DNA of 64,000 nucleotides from Pseudomonadota bacterium (GTDB lineage: Bacteria; Pseudomonadota; Alphaproteobacteria; Rhizobiales; Hyphomicrobiaceae), in assembly GCA_018242215.1 (NCBI GenBank), contig JAFECG010000031.1, forward strand, positions 121,375-185,374, given 5' to 3'. Shown piece after piece: positions 1 to 8,266 of the stretch; within the stretch, counting starts at the first letter, position 1; every line of letters starts with the position of its first letter. The notes under the pieces were generated by a model, which saw only the letters and a list, made by a program, of their open reading frames with translations, was not told the DNA's origin and made no database searches. Position numbers and translations under genes: made by a program.

Positions 1-2
1 CG

Positions 3-683
3 GCACTCGACGGCGTGCTACTGAAGCGCGCGGTCAAGGCGGCGGCGCGGGCACATGATCTCGACGCTACGTTCATGGCGAAGCCGCATCACGACTGGAC
101 CGGCTCTGGCATGCACATTCACGTCAGCCTCGTTGACCGGCAAGGCAACAATCTCTTTGCAGGCGAGCCGATGTCGCCGAGGTTTCGGCAGGCCATCGGC
201 GGACTTCGCGCCTCGATGCCGGATTTCATGGCCGTCTGGGCGCAATCCGCGAATGCCTATCGCCGTTACGTGCCGGAATCGTATGTGCCGATGGCGGCGC
301 ACTGGGGCTTCAACAATCGCACCGTCGCTCTCCGCGTTCCGCATTGTTCCGGCGCGGCGACGCGCATCGAGCATCGCGTTTCGGGTGCCGATGCCAATCC
401 TTTCCTGGTCGTCGCCGCCATCCTGGCCGGCATACGTCACGGGCTCGCGCACGGGATCGATCCCGGTCAGCACGCCGAAGGCAACGCTGAGACGCTCGAC
501 GGCGCCACGCTGCCAACCGCCTGGGTCAATGCGCTCGACACCTTCCGGTCGTCCGCTGTTGTTCGCGAGGCCTTCGGGCCTGCCTTCCAGGATGTCTTTT
601 ACCGTCTGAAAGAGACGGAACGGATCAGTTTTGAGCGCATCGTCACCTCTCTCGATCGCGAATGGTACGCTCAAGTTGCATGA
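3..683 (+). CDS. puuA: Gamma-glutamylputrescine synthetase (glutamine synthetase family), C-terminal part
   Basis: This is the C-terminal ~226 residues of a glutamine synthetase-fold enzyme; the start lies before the window. The GS catalytic-domain signatures GSGMHIHVSL, NNRTVALRVP, RIEHRVSGADANPF and a terminal ERISFERIV helix are visible. The family includes true GlnA and the PuuA/GlnA3-like enzymes that ligate glutamate to putrescine or other amines. PuuA is preferred because the next genes encode gamma-glutamyl-aminobutyraldehyde-type, succinate-semialdehyde and GABA-handling enzymes, and because the segment departs from classic GlnA motifs. The stop lies 12 bases before the likely start of the next gene, so the two are probably cotranscribed. 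The family is certain; the substrate is inferred from context. Confidence 0.8.
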   Translation, partial: ALDGVLLKRAVKAAARAHDLDATFMAKPHHDWTGSGMHIHVSLVDRQGNNLFAGEPMSPRFRQAIGGLRASMPDFMAVWAQSANAYRRYVPESYVPMAAHWGFNNRTVALRVPHCSGAATRIEHRVSGADANPFLVVAAILAGIRHGLAHGIDPGQHAEGNAETLDGATLPTAWVNALDTFRSSAVVREAFGPAFQDVFYRLKETERISFERIVTSLDREWYAQVA

Positions 684-695
684 GGAATGAAGACC

Positions 696-2183
696 ATGAC
701 ATCGCTCGCGCACTTTGAATCCCTTGCCGGCTCGATCAAGATCCCTGGTGAGGCTGTGATCGACGGCAAGTTCGTCGGCAGCGCTTCCGGCAAGACATTT
801 GCCAACATCACGCCGCGCAATGGCCGCATCCTCAATCATGTCGCCCAATGCGATGCGGCCGACGTCGACGCCGCCGTCAAGAGTGCGCGCCGGGCGTTCG
901 AAGAGGGCTCCTGGCGCAAGCTCCATTATCGCGAGAAGAAGCGCATTCTTTTCAAGCTCGCCGAGTTGATGGAGCGTGATATCGAAACGCTCGCGGTCCT
1001 CGAAAGCCTCGACGTCGGCAAGCCGATTTCGAACGCGCTCAACGGCGACATACCGAATGCGATCCGTTCGCTGCGTTATTACGCGGAGGCGCTGGACAAG
1101 ATCTACGGCGAGGTTGCGCCGGAAGCACCGGATCGGTTTTCGTTCGTGGTGCACGAGCCGCTCGGCGTCATCGGTGCGATCGTGCCATGGAATTTTCCGC
1201 TTCACATGGCGATGTGGAAGGTGGCGCCGGCGCTCGCCATGGGCAATTCGGTCATTCTGAAGCCTGCGGAGCAATCGCCGCTGACGGCGCTGAAGCTTGG
1301 CGAACTCGTGCTCGAAGCCGGACTGCCAGCCGGCGTGCTGAATGTCATTCCGGGCTTCGGTGCGGAAGCCGGCAAAGCTCTTGCGCTGCACAATGACGTC
1401 GACATGATCGCTTTCACCGGCTCCGGTCCGGTCGGAAAATTGCTGATGCAGTATTCGGGACAAAGCAACCTGAAGCGCGTCAGCCTCGAACTCGGCGGCA
1501 AGTCTCCGCATATCGTCTTTGCCGACTGTCCTGATCTGGATCGGGCCGCGACGGAAGCCGCGTGGGCCGTCTTCTATAATTCAGGGCAGGTATGCACCGC
1601 CGGATCTCGTCTCCTGGTGCAGGACGCGATAGCCGATGATTTCACCAATCGGCTCATAACGGTTGCCCGAAAAATCGTTGCCGGAGATCCACTCGAGCCG
1701 ACGACGACCTCGGGCGCCATGGTCAGCGAAGAACAGATGAAGACGGCACTGCGCTATATCGAAACGGCGAAACGCGAAGGTGGCTCTCTTGCTCTCGGCG
1801 GCAAACGCACGCTTGAAGAGAGCGGCGGCTTTTACGTCGAGCCGACGGTGTTCGACGGCATCCTGCCGGAAAATACGCTGGCGCGCGAAGAGGTCTTCGG
1901 GCCGGTGCTCGCGGTCACGCGCTTCAAGGAGCCGGATGAGGCCATCGGGATCGCCAACGACACGAGCTACGGTCTCGCAGCCGGGCTCTGGACGAAAGAC
2001 GTCACGCTCGCCCATCGCGCCGCGCGGGAACTCCGCGCCGGTCTCGTCTGGATCAACGGGTGGGACGCCTGCGACATCACGATGCCGTTCGGCGGCTTCA
2101 AGCAATCCGGTTTTGGCCGCGATCGCTCGCTGCACGCCCTACATAAGTATGCCGACCTGAAGTCGGTCTCGATCACACTCTGA
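696..2183 (+). CDS. puuC: Aldehyde dehydrogenase, PuuC-like (gamma-glutamyl-gamma-aminobutyraldehyde dehydrogenase)
   Basis: A full-length NAD(P)-dependent aldehyde dehydrogenase of about 495 residues. Visible are the cofactor loop FTGSGPVGK, the general base in LELGGKSPHIV (Glu265 from this start) and the nucleophile in NSGQVCTAG (Cys300), with the usual 35-residue spacing, and a C-terminal PFGGFKQSGFGRD motif. An ATG at 687 is also in frame, but the Shine-Dalgarno GAGGA at 682-686 touches it and is 9 bases from the ATG at 696, so 696 is preferred. In the Puu pathway this step oxidises gamma-glutamyl-gamma-aminobutyraldehyde; related enzymes also take 3-aminopropionaldehyde or betaine aldehyde. 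The role follows from its place between puuA and gabD. Confidence 0.85.
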   Translation: MTSLAHFESLAGSIKIPGEAVIDGKFVGSASGKTFANITPRNGRILNHVAQCDAADVDAAVKSARRAFEEGSWRKLHYREKKRILFKLAELMERDIETLAVLESLDVGKPISNALNGDIPNAIRSLRYYAEALDKIYGEVAPEAPDRFSFVVHEPLGVIGAIVPWNFPLHMAMWKVAPALAMGNSVILKPAEQSPLTALKLGELVLEAGLPAGVLNVIPGFGAEAGKALALHNDVDMIAFTGSGPVGKLLMQYSGQSNLKRVSLELGGKSPHIVFADCPDLDRAATEAAWAVFYNSGQVCTAGSRLLVQDAIADDFTNRLITVARKIVAGDPLEPTTTSGAMVSEEQMKTALRYIETAKREGGSLALGGKRTLEESGGFYVEPTVFDGILPENTLAREEVFGPVLAVTRFKEPDEAIGIANDTSYGLAAGLWTKDVTLAHRAARELRAGLVWINGWDACDITMPFGGFKQSGFGRDRSLHALHKYADLKSVSITL

Positions 2184-2201
2184 CGTCCCCGGAGAGTCGA
2201 C

Positions 2202-3656
2202 ATGAATATCAAGTCCTCAACCCCCTTCCCGACAGCCGCACTGATCGGCGGCGAGTGGGTGACCTCGAAAAAGACGTTTCCGGTCCTTGATCCGGCAACG
2301 GGCGACAAGCTCGCGGATGTGCCGGATTTGACGCCTGACGACGCCAAGCGCGCCATCGATGCAGCGCATCAGGCGTTTCCGGCGTGGGCCGCGAAGCCCG
2401 CGAAGGAGCGCGCACAGATCCTGCGCAAATGGTACGACCTCATCATCGCTGAATCGGAAGCGCTCGCCCAGCTGATGACGGCAGAGCAGGGCAAGCCGCT
2501 GACGGAGTCGCGCGGTGAAGTCGCTTACGGTGCGTCCTTCATCGAATGGTTCGCCGAGGAAGGAAAACGCGCCTATGGGCACACGATCCCGACCACGGTC
2601 GCTTCCCGCCGCTACGTTACGATCAAGCAGCCGATAGGCGTCTGCGCAGCGATTACGCCGTGGAACTTCCCGATCGCGATGATCACGCGCAAGGTCGGCT
2701 GCGCGCTGGCCGCCGGATGCACGATCGTCGTGAAGCCATCGGAAGAGACGCCGCTATGTGCGCTGGCGCTTGCGAAGCTCGCGCAGGATGCGGGCGTTCC
2801 GGCGGGCGCGTTCAACGTCATCACGACGCTCGATAGCCCGGCTGTCGGCAAAGTGCTGACCGCCGACGATCGCGTCCGCAAGCTGACGTTCACCGGCTCG
2901 ACGGAGGTCGGCAAGATCCTCTATCGGCAGTGCGCCGACACGATCAAAAAGCTGACGCTCGAACTCGGCGGCAACGCGCCGCTCATCATTTTCGACGACG
3001 CCGACTTGCAGCAGGCGGTCGCCGGAACGATGGCATCGAAGTTCCGCAACGCAGGCCAAACCTGCGTCTGCGCCAACCGCATCCTCGTGCAGGCGGGCAT
3101 CTTCGACAAGTTCGTCGCCGCGCTCAAGGAAGCGGCAGGCAAGCTCGTCGTCGCTCCGGGTCGCGATGCAAAATCGACGGTTGGACCGCTCATCAATGCC
3201 GACGCGATCGAGAAGGTCAAATCGCTGCTTTCGAATGCCGTGTCGCAGGGAGCGAAGGTCGAGATGGGCGGCAAGCCGGACGATCACGGCGCGCTCTTCT
3301 TCTCACCGACCGTCGTGACCGGCGTCACGGCGGACATGACGATTGCGAACGAAGAGATCTTCGGGCCGGTCGCGTCGCTCATCCGCTTCGAGACGGAAGC
3401 CGATGCGATCCGGATCGCCAACAACACGCCGTTCGGCCTTGCCGCTTATCTCTTCAGCCAGAACGTCTCGCGCGCGTGGCGCGTGGCTGAAGCACTCGAA
3501 GCCGGTATGGTGGGCGTCAACGAAGGCGTTTTCTCGAACGAGGTCGCGCCTTTCGGCGGTATCAAGCAGTCCGGTCTCGGCCGTGAAGGCGCGGACGAAG
3601 GTCTTAACGAATATCTCGAGACGAAAATGATCTGCCTTGGCGGCATGAACGCCTAG
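2202..3656 (+). CDS. gabD: NAD(P)-dependent succinate-semialdehyde dehydrogenase
   Basis: A 484-residue aldehyde dehydrogenase of the GabD subfamily, which oxidises succinate semialdehyde to succinate in the cytosol. The catalytic Glu254 (LELGGNAPLIIFDDADL) and Cys288 (NAGQTCVCANRI) are present. The doublet C-V-C at the nucleophile and the GVNEGVFSNEVAPFGG C-terminal motif are typical of GabD. The start follows a GGAGA Shine-Dalgarno sequence, and the gap from the previous gene is 18 bases. It sits directly before gabT, so GABA made by the upstream enzymes would be carried to the TCA cycle. Glutarate semialdehyde is a possible second substrate. Confidence 0.92.
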   Translation: MNIKSSTPFPTAALIGGEWVTSKKTFPVLDPATGDKLADVPDLTPDDAKRAIDAAHQAFPAWAAKPAKERAQILRKWYDLIIAESEALAQLMTAEQGKPLTESRGEVAYGASFIEWFAEEGKRAYGHTIPTTVASRRYVTIKQPIGVCAAITPWNFPIAMITRKVGCALAAGCTIVVKPSEETPLCALALAKLAQDAGVPAGAFNVITTLDSPAVGKVLTADDRVRKLTFTGSTEVGKILYRQCADTIKKLTLELGGNAPLIIFDDADLQQAVAGTMASKFRNAGQTCVCANRILVQAGIFDKFVAALKEAAGKLVVAPGRDAKSTVGPLINADAIEKVKSLLSNAVSQGAKVEMGGKPDDHGALFFSPTVVTGVTADMTIANEEIFGPVASLIRFETEADAIRIANNTPFGLAAYLFSQNVSRAWRVAEALEAGMVGVNEGVFSNEVAPFGGIKQSGLGREGADEGLNEYLETKMICLGGMNA

Positions 3657-3667
3657 CAGTCAAGTTT

Positions 3668-3697
3668 CGGCGGAGCGTTTCGATTAATGCTCCGCCG
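3668..3697. repeat. Perfect 9-bp intercistronic hairpin between gabD and gabT
   Basis: CGGCGGAGC at 3668-3676 and GCTCCGCCG at 3689-3697 form a perfect stem with a 12-base loop, 12 bases after the gabD stop. No T-run follows on the + strand, so this is not a classical terminator. It could be an mRNA-stabilising or attenuating element within the operon. Confidence 0.6.
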
Positions 3698-3754
3698 GAG
3701 AGCCTAAATTCAAACAGAACGATCTTGCCGTCAGTGAACTCCGAAGGATCATCC

Positions 3755-5050
3755 ATGGCTACCTCAGCCGAGCTTCAGGCCCGCCGCGTCGCCGCCATAC
3801 CGCGGGGCGTCGGAAACGTGACGCAGATCTTTGCCAAGAAAGCGAAGAATGCGGAGATCTGGAGCGAGGATGGAAAGCGCTACATCGATTTCGGAGCAGG
3901 CATCGCCGTCGTCAACACAGGGCACCAGCACCCGCGCCTCATCAAGGCCATCGAAGAGCAGCTCAAGGCTTTCAGCCACGTCTGCTTCCAGGTGACGCCG
4001 TATGAGAACTACGTGAGCCTCGCTGAACGGCTGAACGCCATCGCGCCGATCGCGGGCCCTGCGAAGACGATGCTGGCCTCGACGGGCGCGGAAGCGGTCG
4101 AAAATGCCGTCAAGGTCGCGCGCGCATTCACCGGACGTCCTGGCATCGTTTCGTTCGCAGGCGGATTTCACGGCCGCACGCTGATGGGCATGGCGCTGAC
4201 CGGAAAGGTCGTGCCCTACAAGAAGGGCTACGGGCCGTTTCCGCCGGATGTCTATAACGTCGAATTCCCGAACGTCTTCCACGGCGGCAGCACCGGCCAG
4301 AGCATCCGCAGCCTCAAATCCCTGTTCAAGCATTCGGTCGATCCGTCGAACATCGCGGGCATCATCATAGAGCCGGTTCAGGGCGAAGGCGGCTTCAACA
4401 TCGTGCCGAAGGAATTCATGGTCGCGCTGCGCGAGATTTGCGACGACCACGGCATTCTGCTGATTGCGGACGAGATCCAGACGGGCTTCGCGCGGACGGG
4501 CAAGATGTTCGCAATGGAGCACTTCGGCGTCAAAGCCGACGTCGTCACGATGGCAAAGGGCCTGGCGGGCGGCATGCCCCTGTCGGCCATCGTCGGCCGC
4601 GCGGATGTCATGGACGCTTCGAACCCCGGCGGTCTCGGCGGCACCTATGCGGGCAACCCGGTCGCTTGCGCATCGGCCCATGCCGTTCTCGACGTCATTC
4701 ATGACGAAAAACTGTGCGAGCGCGCCAACGCCATCGGCAAGATCATCATGGATCGCTGCTCGTCGCTGCAGCAGAATTCCAATCTCAACTGCATCGGCGA
4801 TGTGCGCGGCCTCGGGGCGATGTGCGCGGTCGAGCTTGTCAAAGACAAGTCCAGCGGCGAACCGGCACCGGAATTGACAGGCGCACTTCTGAAAGCTGCG
4901 AGTGATCGCGGCCTCATTCTTCTTTCGTGCGGCACGTATGGAAACGTGATCCGCTTCCTGGTGCCGCTGACCGCGAGCGACGACCTCGTTCGCGAAGGCA
5001 TGGATGTGTTCGAGGCGGCGCTGACAGACGCCGTCGCCAAAGTCGCTTGA
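3755..5050 (+). CDS. gabT: 4-aminobutyrate--2-oxoglutarate aminotransferase
   Basis: A class-III PLP aminotransferase of 431 residues that converts GABA and 2-oxoglutarate to succinate semialdehyde and glutamate. The PLP lysine lies in TMAKGLAGGMPLSAIVG and is Lys268 from the chosen ATG. Also visible are the PLP-binding STGAEAVENAVKVAR loop, the aspartate in LIADEIQTGFARTG, and GGTYAGNPVACA. An in-frame TTG at 3725 gives a longer form, but AAGGA at 3744-3748 lies 6 bases before the ATG at 3755. The product is the substrate of the preceding gabD product. Specificity could extend to 5-aminovalerate. Confidence 0.92.
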   Translation: MATSAELQARRVAAIPRGVGNVTQIFAKKAKNAEIWSEDGKRYIDFGAGIAVVNTGHQHPRLIKAIEEQLKAFSHVCFQVTPYENYVSLAERLNAIAPIAGPAKTMLASTGAEAVENAVKVARAFTGRPGIVSFAGGFHGRTLMGMALTGKVVPYKKGYGPFPPDVYNVEFPNVFHGGSTGQSIRSLKSLFKHSVDPSNIAGIIIEPVQGEGGFNIVPKEFMVALREICDDHGILLIADEIQTGFARTGKMFAMEHFGVKADVVTMAKGLAGGMPLSAIVGRADVMDASNPGGLGGTYAGNPVACASAHAVLDVIHDEKLCERANAIGKIIMDRCSSLQQNSNLNCIGDVRGLGAMCAVELVKDKSSGEPAPELTGALLKAASDRGLILLSCGTYGNVIRFLVPLTASDDLVREGMDVFEAALTDAVAKVA

Positions 5051-5061
5051 TATTGGAATCG

Positions 5062-5100
5062 CTTCCGGCGGCCGGTTCCCCGGAGGGGAGTCGCCGGAAG
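5062..5100. repeat. Compound intercistronic hairpin between gabT and the omega-aminotransferase gene
   Basis: CTTCCGGCG at 5062-5070 pairs perfectly with CGCCGGAAG at 5092-5100. The intervening sequence contains a second hairpin, TCCCC-GGA-GGGGA. It lies 11 bases after the gabT stop and 18 bases before the next start. There is no T-run. It resembles the gabD-gabT hairpin in position but differs in sequence. Confidence 0.6.
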
Positions 5101-5118
5101 CCAACAAAGGACTCGGCT

Positions 5119-6441
5119 ATGAACGTACAGATCAAACCGAACGACCTTGCGTCCTTCTGGATGCCGTTCACCGCGAACAAGCAGTTCAAGGCGAACCCGC
5201 GCCTCTTCGTCGGCGCCAAGGACATGCACTATGTGACGAACGACGGCCGCAAGGTGCTCGACGGTACGTCAGGTCTCTGGTGCGTGAATGCGGGCCACTG
5301 CCGTCCCAAGATTGTCGAAGCGATCAAAGCCCAGGTCGAAACGCTCGATTTTGCCGGCACGTTCCAGATGGGCCATACGAAGGCGTTCGAGGCTGCGAAC
5401 CGGCTGACGGCCATCGCGCCTGAAGGTTTCAACCACGTATTCTTTACGAACTCGGGTTCGGAGTCTGTCGAGACGGCGCTGAAGATGGCGATCGCCTATC
5501 ATCGCGCCAAGGGTAACGCCACGAAGGTGCGCCTGATCGGCCGCGAGCGCGGCTATCACGGCGTCAATTTCGGCGGCATGTCGGTCGGTGGTATCGGCCC
5601 GAACCGCAAAATGTTCGGTGCGCTCGTCGCGGGTGTCGATCACATCCGGCATACGCATGATCTAGCGAAGAACGCCTTCGCGCGCGGCGAGCCGGAGCAT
5701 GGCGCAGACCTGGCCGATGATCTCGAACGCCTCGTCGCTCTCCATGACGCTTCGACCATCGCTGCCGTCATCGTCGAGCCGGTCGCCTGCTCGACCGGGG
5801 TTCTGATTCCGCCGAAAGGGTATCTTAAGCGCCTCGAAGCGATTGCGAAAAAGCACGACATTCTTCTCATCGCTGACGAAGTGATCACGGCGTTCGGTCG
5901 TCTCGGCGTGCCGTTCGGCTCTGATTACTTCGGCATCTCGCCCGACATCATCACGACCGCCAAGGGCGTGACGAACGGCACGATCCCGATGGGCGCGGTG
6001 TTCGTCAAATCGCATGTGCACGACGCCTTCATGAATGGCCCCGATTGGATGATCGATTTCTTCCACGGATACACCTATTCGGGTCACCCAGTCGCGGCAG
6101 CTGCCGCTATCGGAACGCTCGATACCTACGCCGAAGAGGGCTTGCTGACGCGCGCCGCCGAACTCGCGCCCTACTGGGAAGAACGCGTGCATGCGCTGAA
6201 GGGACTGCCGCATGTCATCGATGTGCGCAATATCGGCCTCATCGGCGCGGTGGAGTTCGCGCCCGATCCGGCGCAGCCCGGAAAGCGGGCGTTCGACCGT
6301 TTCGTGAAGACGTTCGAGGACGGCGTTCTCGTTCGCCAGACGGGCGACATCATCGCGCTGTCGCCGCCGCTGATCATTTCGAAGTCCGAGATCGATCAGT
6401 TGTTCGACACCTTCGGCAAGGTGCTCAAGGAGATGAATTAA
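5119..6441 (+). CDS. aptA: Omega-amino acid (beta-alanine):pyruvate aminotransferase
   Basis: A 440-residue class-III PLP aminotransferase. The N-terminal FWMPFTANKQFKANPRL and GTSGLWCVNAGHCRPKIVEA segments are characteristic of omega-amino acid:pyruvate transaminases (EC 2.6.1.18). PLP binding is shown by TNSGSESVETALKMA, LIADEVITAFGRLG and the Schiff-base lysine in TTAKGVTNGTIPMGA (Lys282). It would transfer the amino group of beta-alanine or another terminal amine to pyruvate, giving malonate semialdehyde and L-alanine. The frame extends far upstream inside gabT, but the ATG at 5119 matches the family N-terminus. The next gene, mmsA, can consume malonate semialdehyde. Putrescine:pyruvate transamination (SpuC-like) is an alternative. 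Confidence 0.85.
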   Translation: MNVQIKPNDLASFWMPFTANKQFKANPRLFVGAKDMHYVTNDGRKVLDGTSGLWCVNAGHCRPKIVEAIKAQVETLDFAGTFQMGHTKAFEAANRLTAIAPEGFNHVFFTNSGSESVETALKMAIAYHRAKGNATKVRLIGRERGYHGVNFGGMSVGGIGPNRKMFGALVAGVDHIRHTHDLAKNAFARGEPEHGADLADDLERLVALHDASTIAAVIVEPVACSTGVLIPPKGYLKRLEAIAKKHDILLIADEVITAFGRLGVPFGSDYFGISPDIITTAKGVTNGTIPMGAVFVKSHVHDAFMNGPDWMIDFFHGYTYSGHPVAAAAAIGTLDTYAEEGLLTRAAELAPYWEERVHALKGLPHVIDVRNIGLIGAVEFAPDPAQPGKRAFDRFVKTFEDGVLVRQTGDIIALSPPLIISKSEIDQLFDTFGKVLKEMN

Positions 6442-6448
6442 TTCACTT

Positions 6449-6591
6449 GTCATCCTCGACCGAGCGTGGCGAAGCCGCGTCGAAGGTCGGGGACCCAGCG
6501 CAAGACTCGTCGAAGACACGATAACGCGCCTGCGGCGCTTCCGACGCTGGATCCCCGAACGCATCGCTGCGCTCTCGCGTTCGAGGGTGAC
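6449..6591. repeat. Intergenic palindromic repeat, copy 1 (GTCATCC...GGGTGAC)
   Basis: A non-coding block bounded by GTCATCCTCG and CGAGGGTGAC. Its core contains GGGGACCCAGCG, AGACTCG and GCTGGATCCCCG, which recur in the same order at 12352-12492 and 35293-35474. The ends are inverted relative to each other, so the transcript could fold into a long stem. It separates aptA and mmsA and looks like a dispersed REP/BIME-like element. Confidence 0.75.
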
Positions 6592-6620
6592 GAAAGTCAA
6601 AATTGAGGATCCCCAAACAA

Positions 6621-8117
6621 ATGCACATGATCGAGAACGCCATCGACGGTCGCCGCACTGCGGTTCATGCGGCGCGTACGCAACCTGTCTTCAACCCGGC
6701 AACCGGCGAAGAGGTCGCGCGCCTTCCATTGTCGAGCGCTGACGATCTCAACGCGGCCGTCGCGGCGGCGAAGGCTGCTGCGGTCTCCTGGGGCTCCACG
6801 CCGCCGATGAAACGTGTGCGGCCACTCTTCAAGTTCAAGGAACTTCTGGAGAAGAACGCCGAGGAGATCGCGCGCGCGATCTCGCGGGAACACGGCAAGA
6901 CGCACGCGGACGCATTGGGCGAACTGCAGCGCGGCATCGACGTCGTCGACTTCGCTTGTGGTATCCCTCACCTTCTGAAGGGTGAATTCAGTCGCAACGT
7001 CGGACCGGACATCGACAGCTGGTCCGATCGCCAACCGCTCGGCGTCGTGGCGGGCATCACGCCGTTCAACTTTCCCGCGATGGTGCCGATGTGGATGTTC
7101 CCCGTCGCCATTGCCTGCGGAAACAGCTTCATCCTGAAGCCGTCGGAGCGCGACCCGTCGGCGCCGATGCTGATCTGGGAACTGTTCCAACAGGCAGGCT
7201 TGCCCGCCGGTGTGTTCAACGTCGTGCACGGCGACAAGACGATCGTCGATGCCATTCTCGATCATCCCGACATCGCCGCGGTTTCATTCGTCGGCTCGAC
7301 GCCAGTGGCGCAGTATATCTATGCCCGCGGCACCGCGAACGGTAAGCGCGTGCAGGCGCTCGGCGGCGCGAAGAACCACATGATCGTAATGCCGGACGCC
7401 GACATGGACCAGGCAGTCGATGCACTGATGGGCGCGGGCTACGGATCGGCAGGCGAACGCTGCATGGCGATTTCGGTCGCGGTTCCGGTGGGTGAGAAGA
7501 CGGCCGACAAGCTGGTGGAAGCCCTGGCGCCACGCGTGCGCTCGCTCAAAGTCGGGCCGGCGACGGACCCTGAATCGGAGATGGGGCCTGTCGTGACGGC
7601 AGATGCGAAGCGGCGGATCACCTCGCTGATCGACAAGGGGGTCGCGGAAGGCGCGAAGCTCGTCGTTGACGGGCGCGGCCTCACGCTGCAAGGCTACGAG
7701 AATGGTTTCTTCCTCGGCGGTACGCTGTTCGATCACGTGACGCGCGACATGACGATCTATCGCGAGGAAATCTTCGGGCCGGTGCTCTCGGTCGTGCGCG
7801 CGAAAAACTACGACGAGGCGGCCGATCTCATCAACACGCACGAATATGGCAACGGCACTGCGATCTTCACGCGCGACGGTGACACGGCGCGGGCGTTCGC
7901 GGATAAGATCGAAGTCGGTATGGTCGGCATCAACGTGCCGCTGCCGGTGCCGGTTGCGTATCATTCCTTCGGCGGTTGGAAGCGTTCGCTGTTCGGAGAC
8001 CATGCGATCTACGGACCGGAGGGCGTGCACTTCTACACGCGGATCAAGACGGTCACGGCACGTTGGCCAGCCGGCATCCGAAAGGGCGCCGAATTCAACT
8101 TTCCAAGCCTCAAGTAA
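6621..8117 (+). CDS. mmsA: CoA-acylating methylmalonate (malonate) semialdehyde dehydrogenase
   Basis: A 498-residue aldehyde dehydrogenase of the MmsA subfamily, which converts malonate semialdehyde to acetyl-CoA or methylmalonate semialdehyde to propionyl-CoA with loss of CO2. The nucleophile is Cys281 in [11 protein letters not shown]. The general-base Glu of hydrolytic aldehyde dehydrogenases is missing: the usual LELGGK is replaced by [10 protein letters not shown], as expected for the CoA-dependent class. [18 protein letters not shown] and [12 protein letters not shown] are further family motifs. The ATG at 6621 is preferred (GAGGA at 6605-6609); 6627 is an alternative. Context suggests malonate semialdehyde from the upstream aminotransferase; a valine-pathway role is also possible, since an HIBYL-CoA hydrolase lies at 25.3 kb. 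Confidence 0.9.
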   Translation: MHMIENAIDGRRTAVHAARTQPVFNPATGEEVARLPLSSADDLNAAVAAAKAAAVSWGSTPPMKRVRPLFKFKELLEKNAEEIARAISREHGKTHADALGELQRGIDVVDFACGIPHLLKGEFSRNVGPDIDSWSDRQPLGVVAGITPFNFPAMVPMWMFPVAIACGNSFILKPSERDPSAPMLIWELFQQAGLPAGVFNVVHGDKTIVDAILDHPDIAAVSFVGSTPVAQYIYARGTANGKRVQALGGAKNHMIVMPDADMDQAVDALMGAGYGSAGERCMAISVAVPVGEKTADKLVEALAPRVRSLKVGPATDPESEMGPVVTADAKRRITSLIDKGVAEGAKLVVDGRGLTLQGYENGFFLGGTLFDHVTRDMTIYREEIFGPVLSVVRAKNYDEAADLINTHEYGNGTAIFTRDGDTARAFADKIEVGMVGINVPLPVPVAYHSFGGWKRSLFGDHAIYGPEGVHFYTRIKTVTARWPAGIRKGAEFNFPSLK

Positions 8118-8266
8118 GATGGGCGGCGCAGCGAGCATTGTTGATCGCCGCGCCTCCTTCAAATCCTGAGGCACATCAGTTTTTTCCGCGATATCATCCA
8201 GGCTGACACAAGGTCGAAGCTTTCAGGTCAGATCAATCTGAACACTGTTTGCGAGACCTTGTGCGC

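Noticed and set aside
18-1511. Long open frame on the - strand under the puuA and puuC genes
   Set aside because: It is antisense to two clear enzymes, Arg/Asp/His-rich, and explained by high-GC codon bias.
3764-5107. Long open frame on the - strand under gabT
   Set aside because: Same high-GC mirror effect; no domain, and gabT is unmistakable on the + strand.
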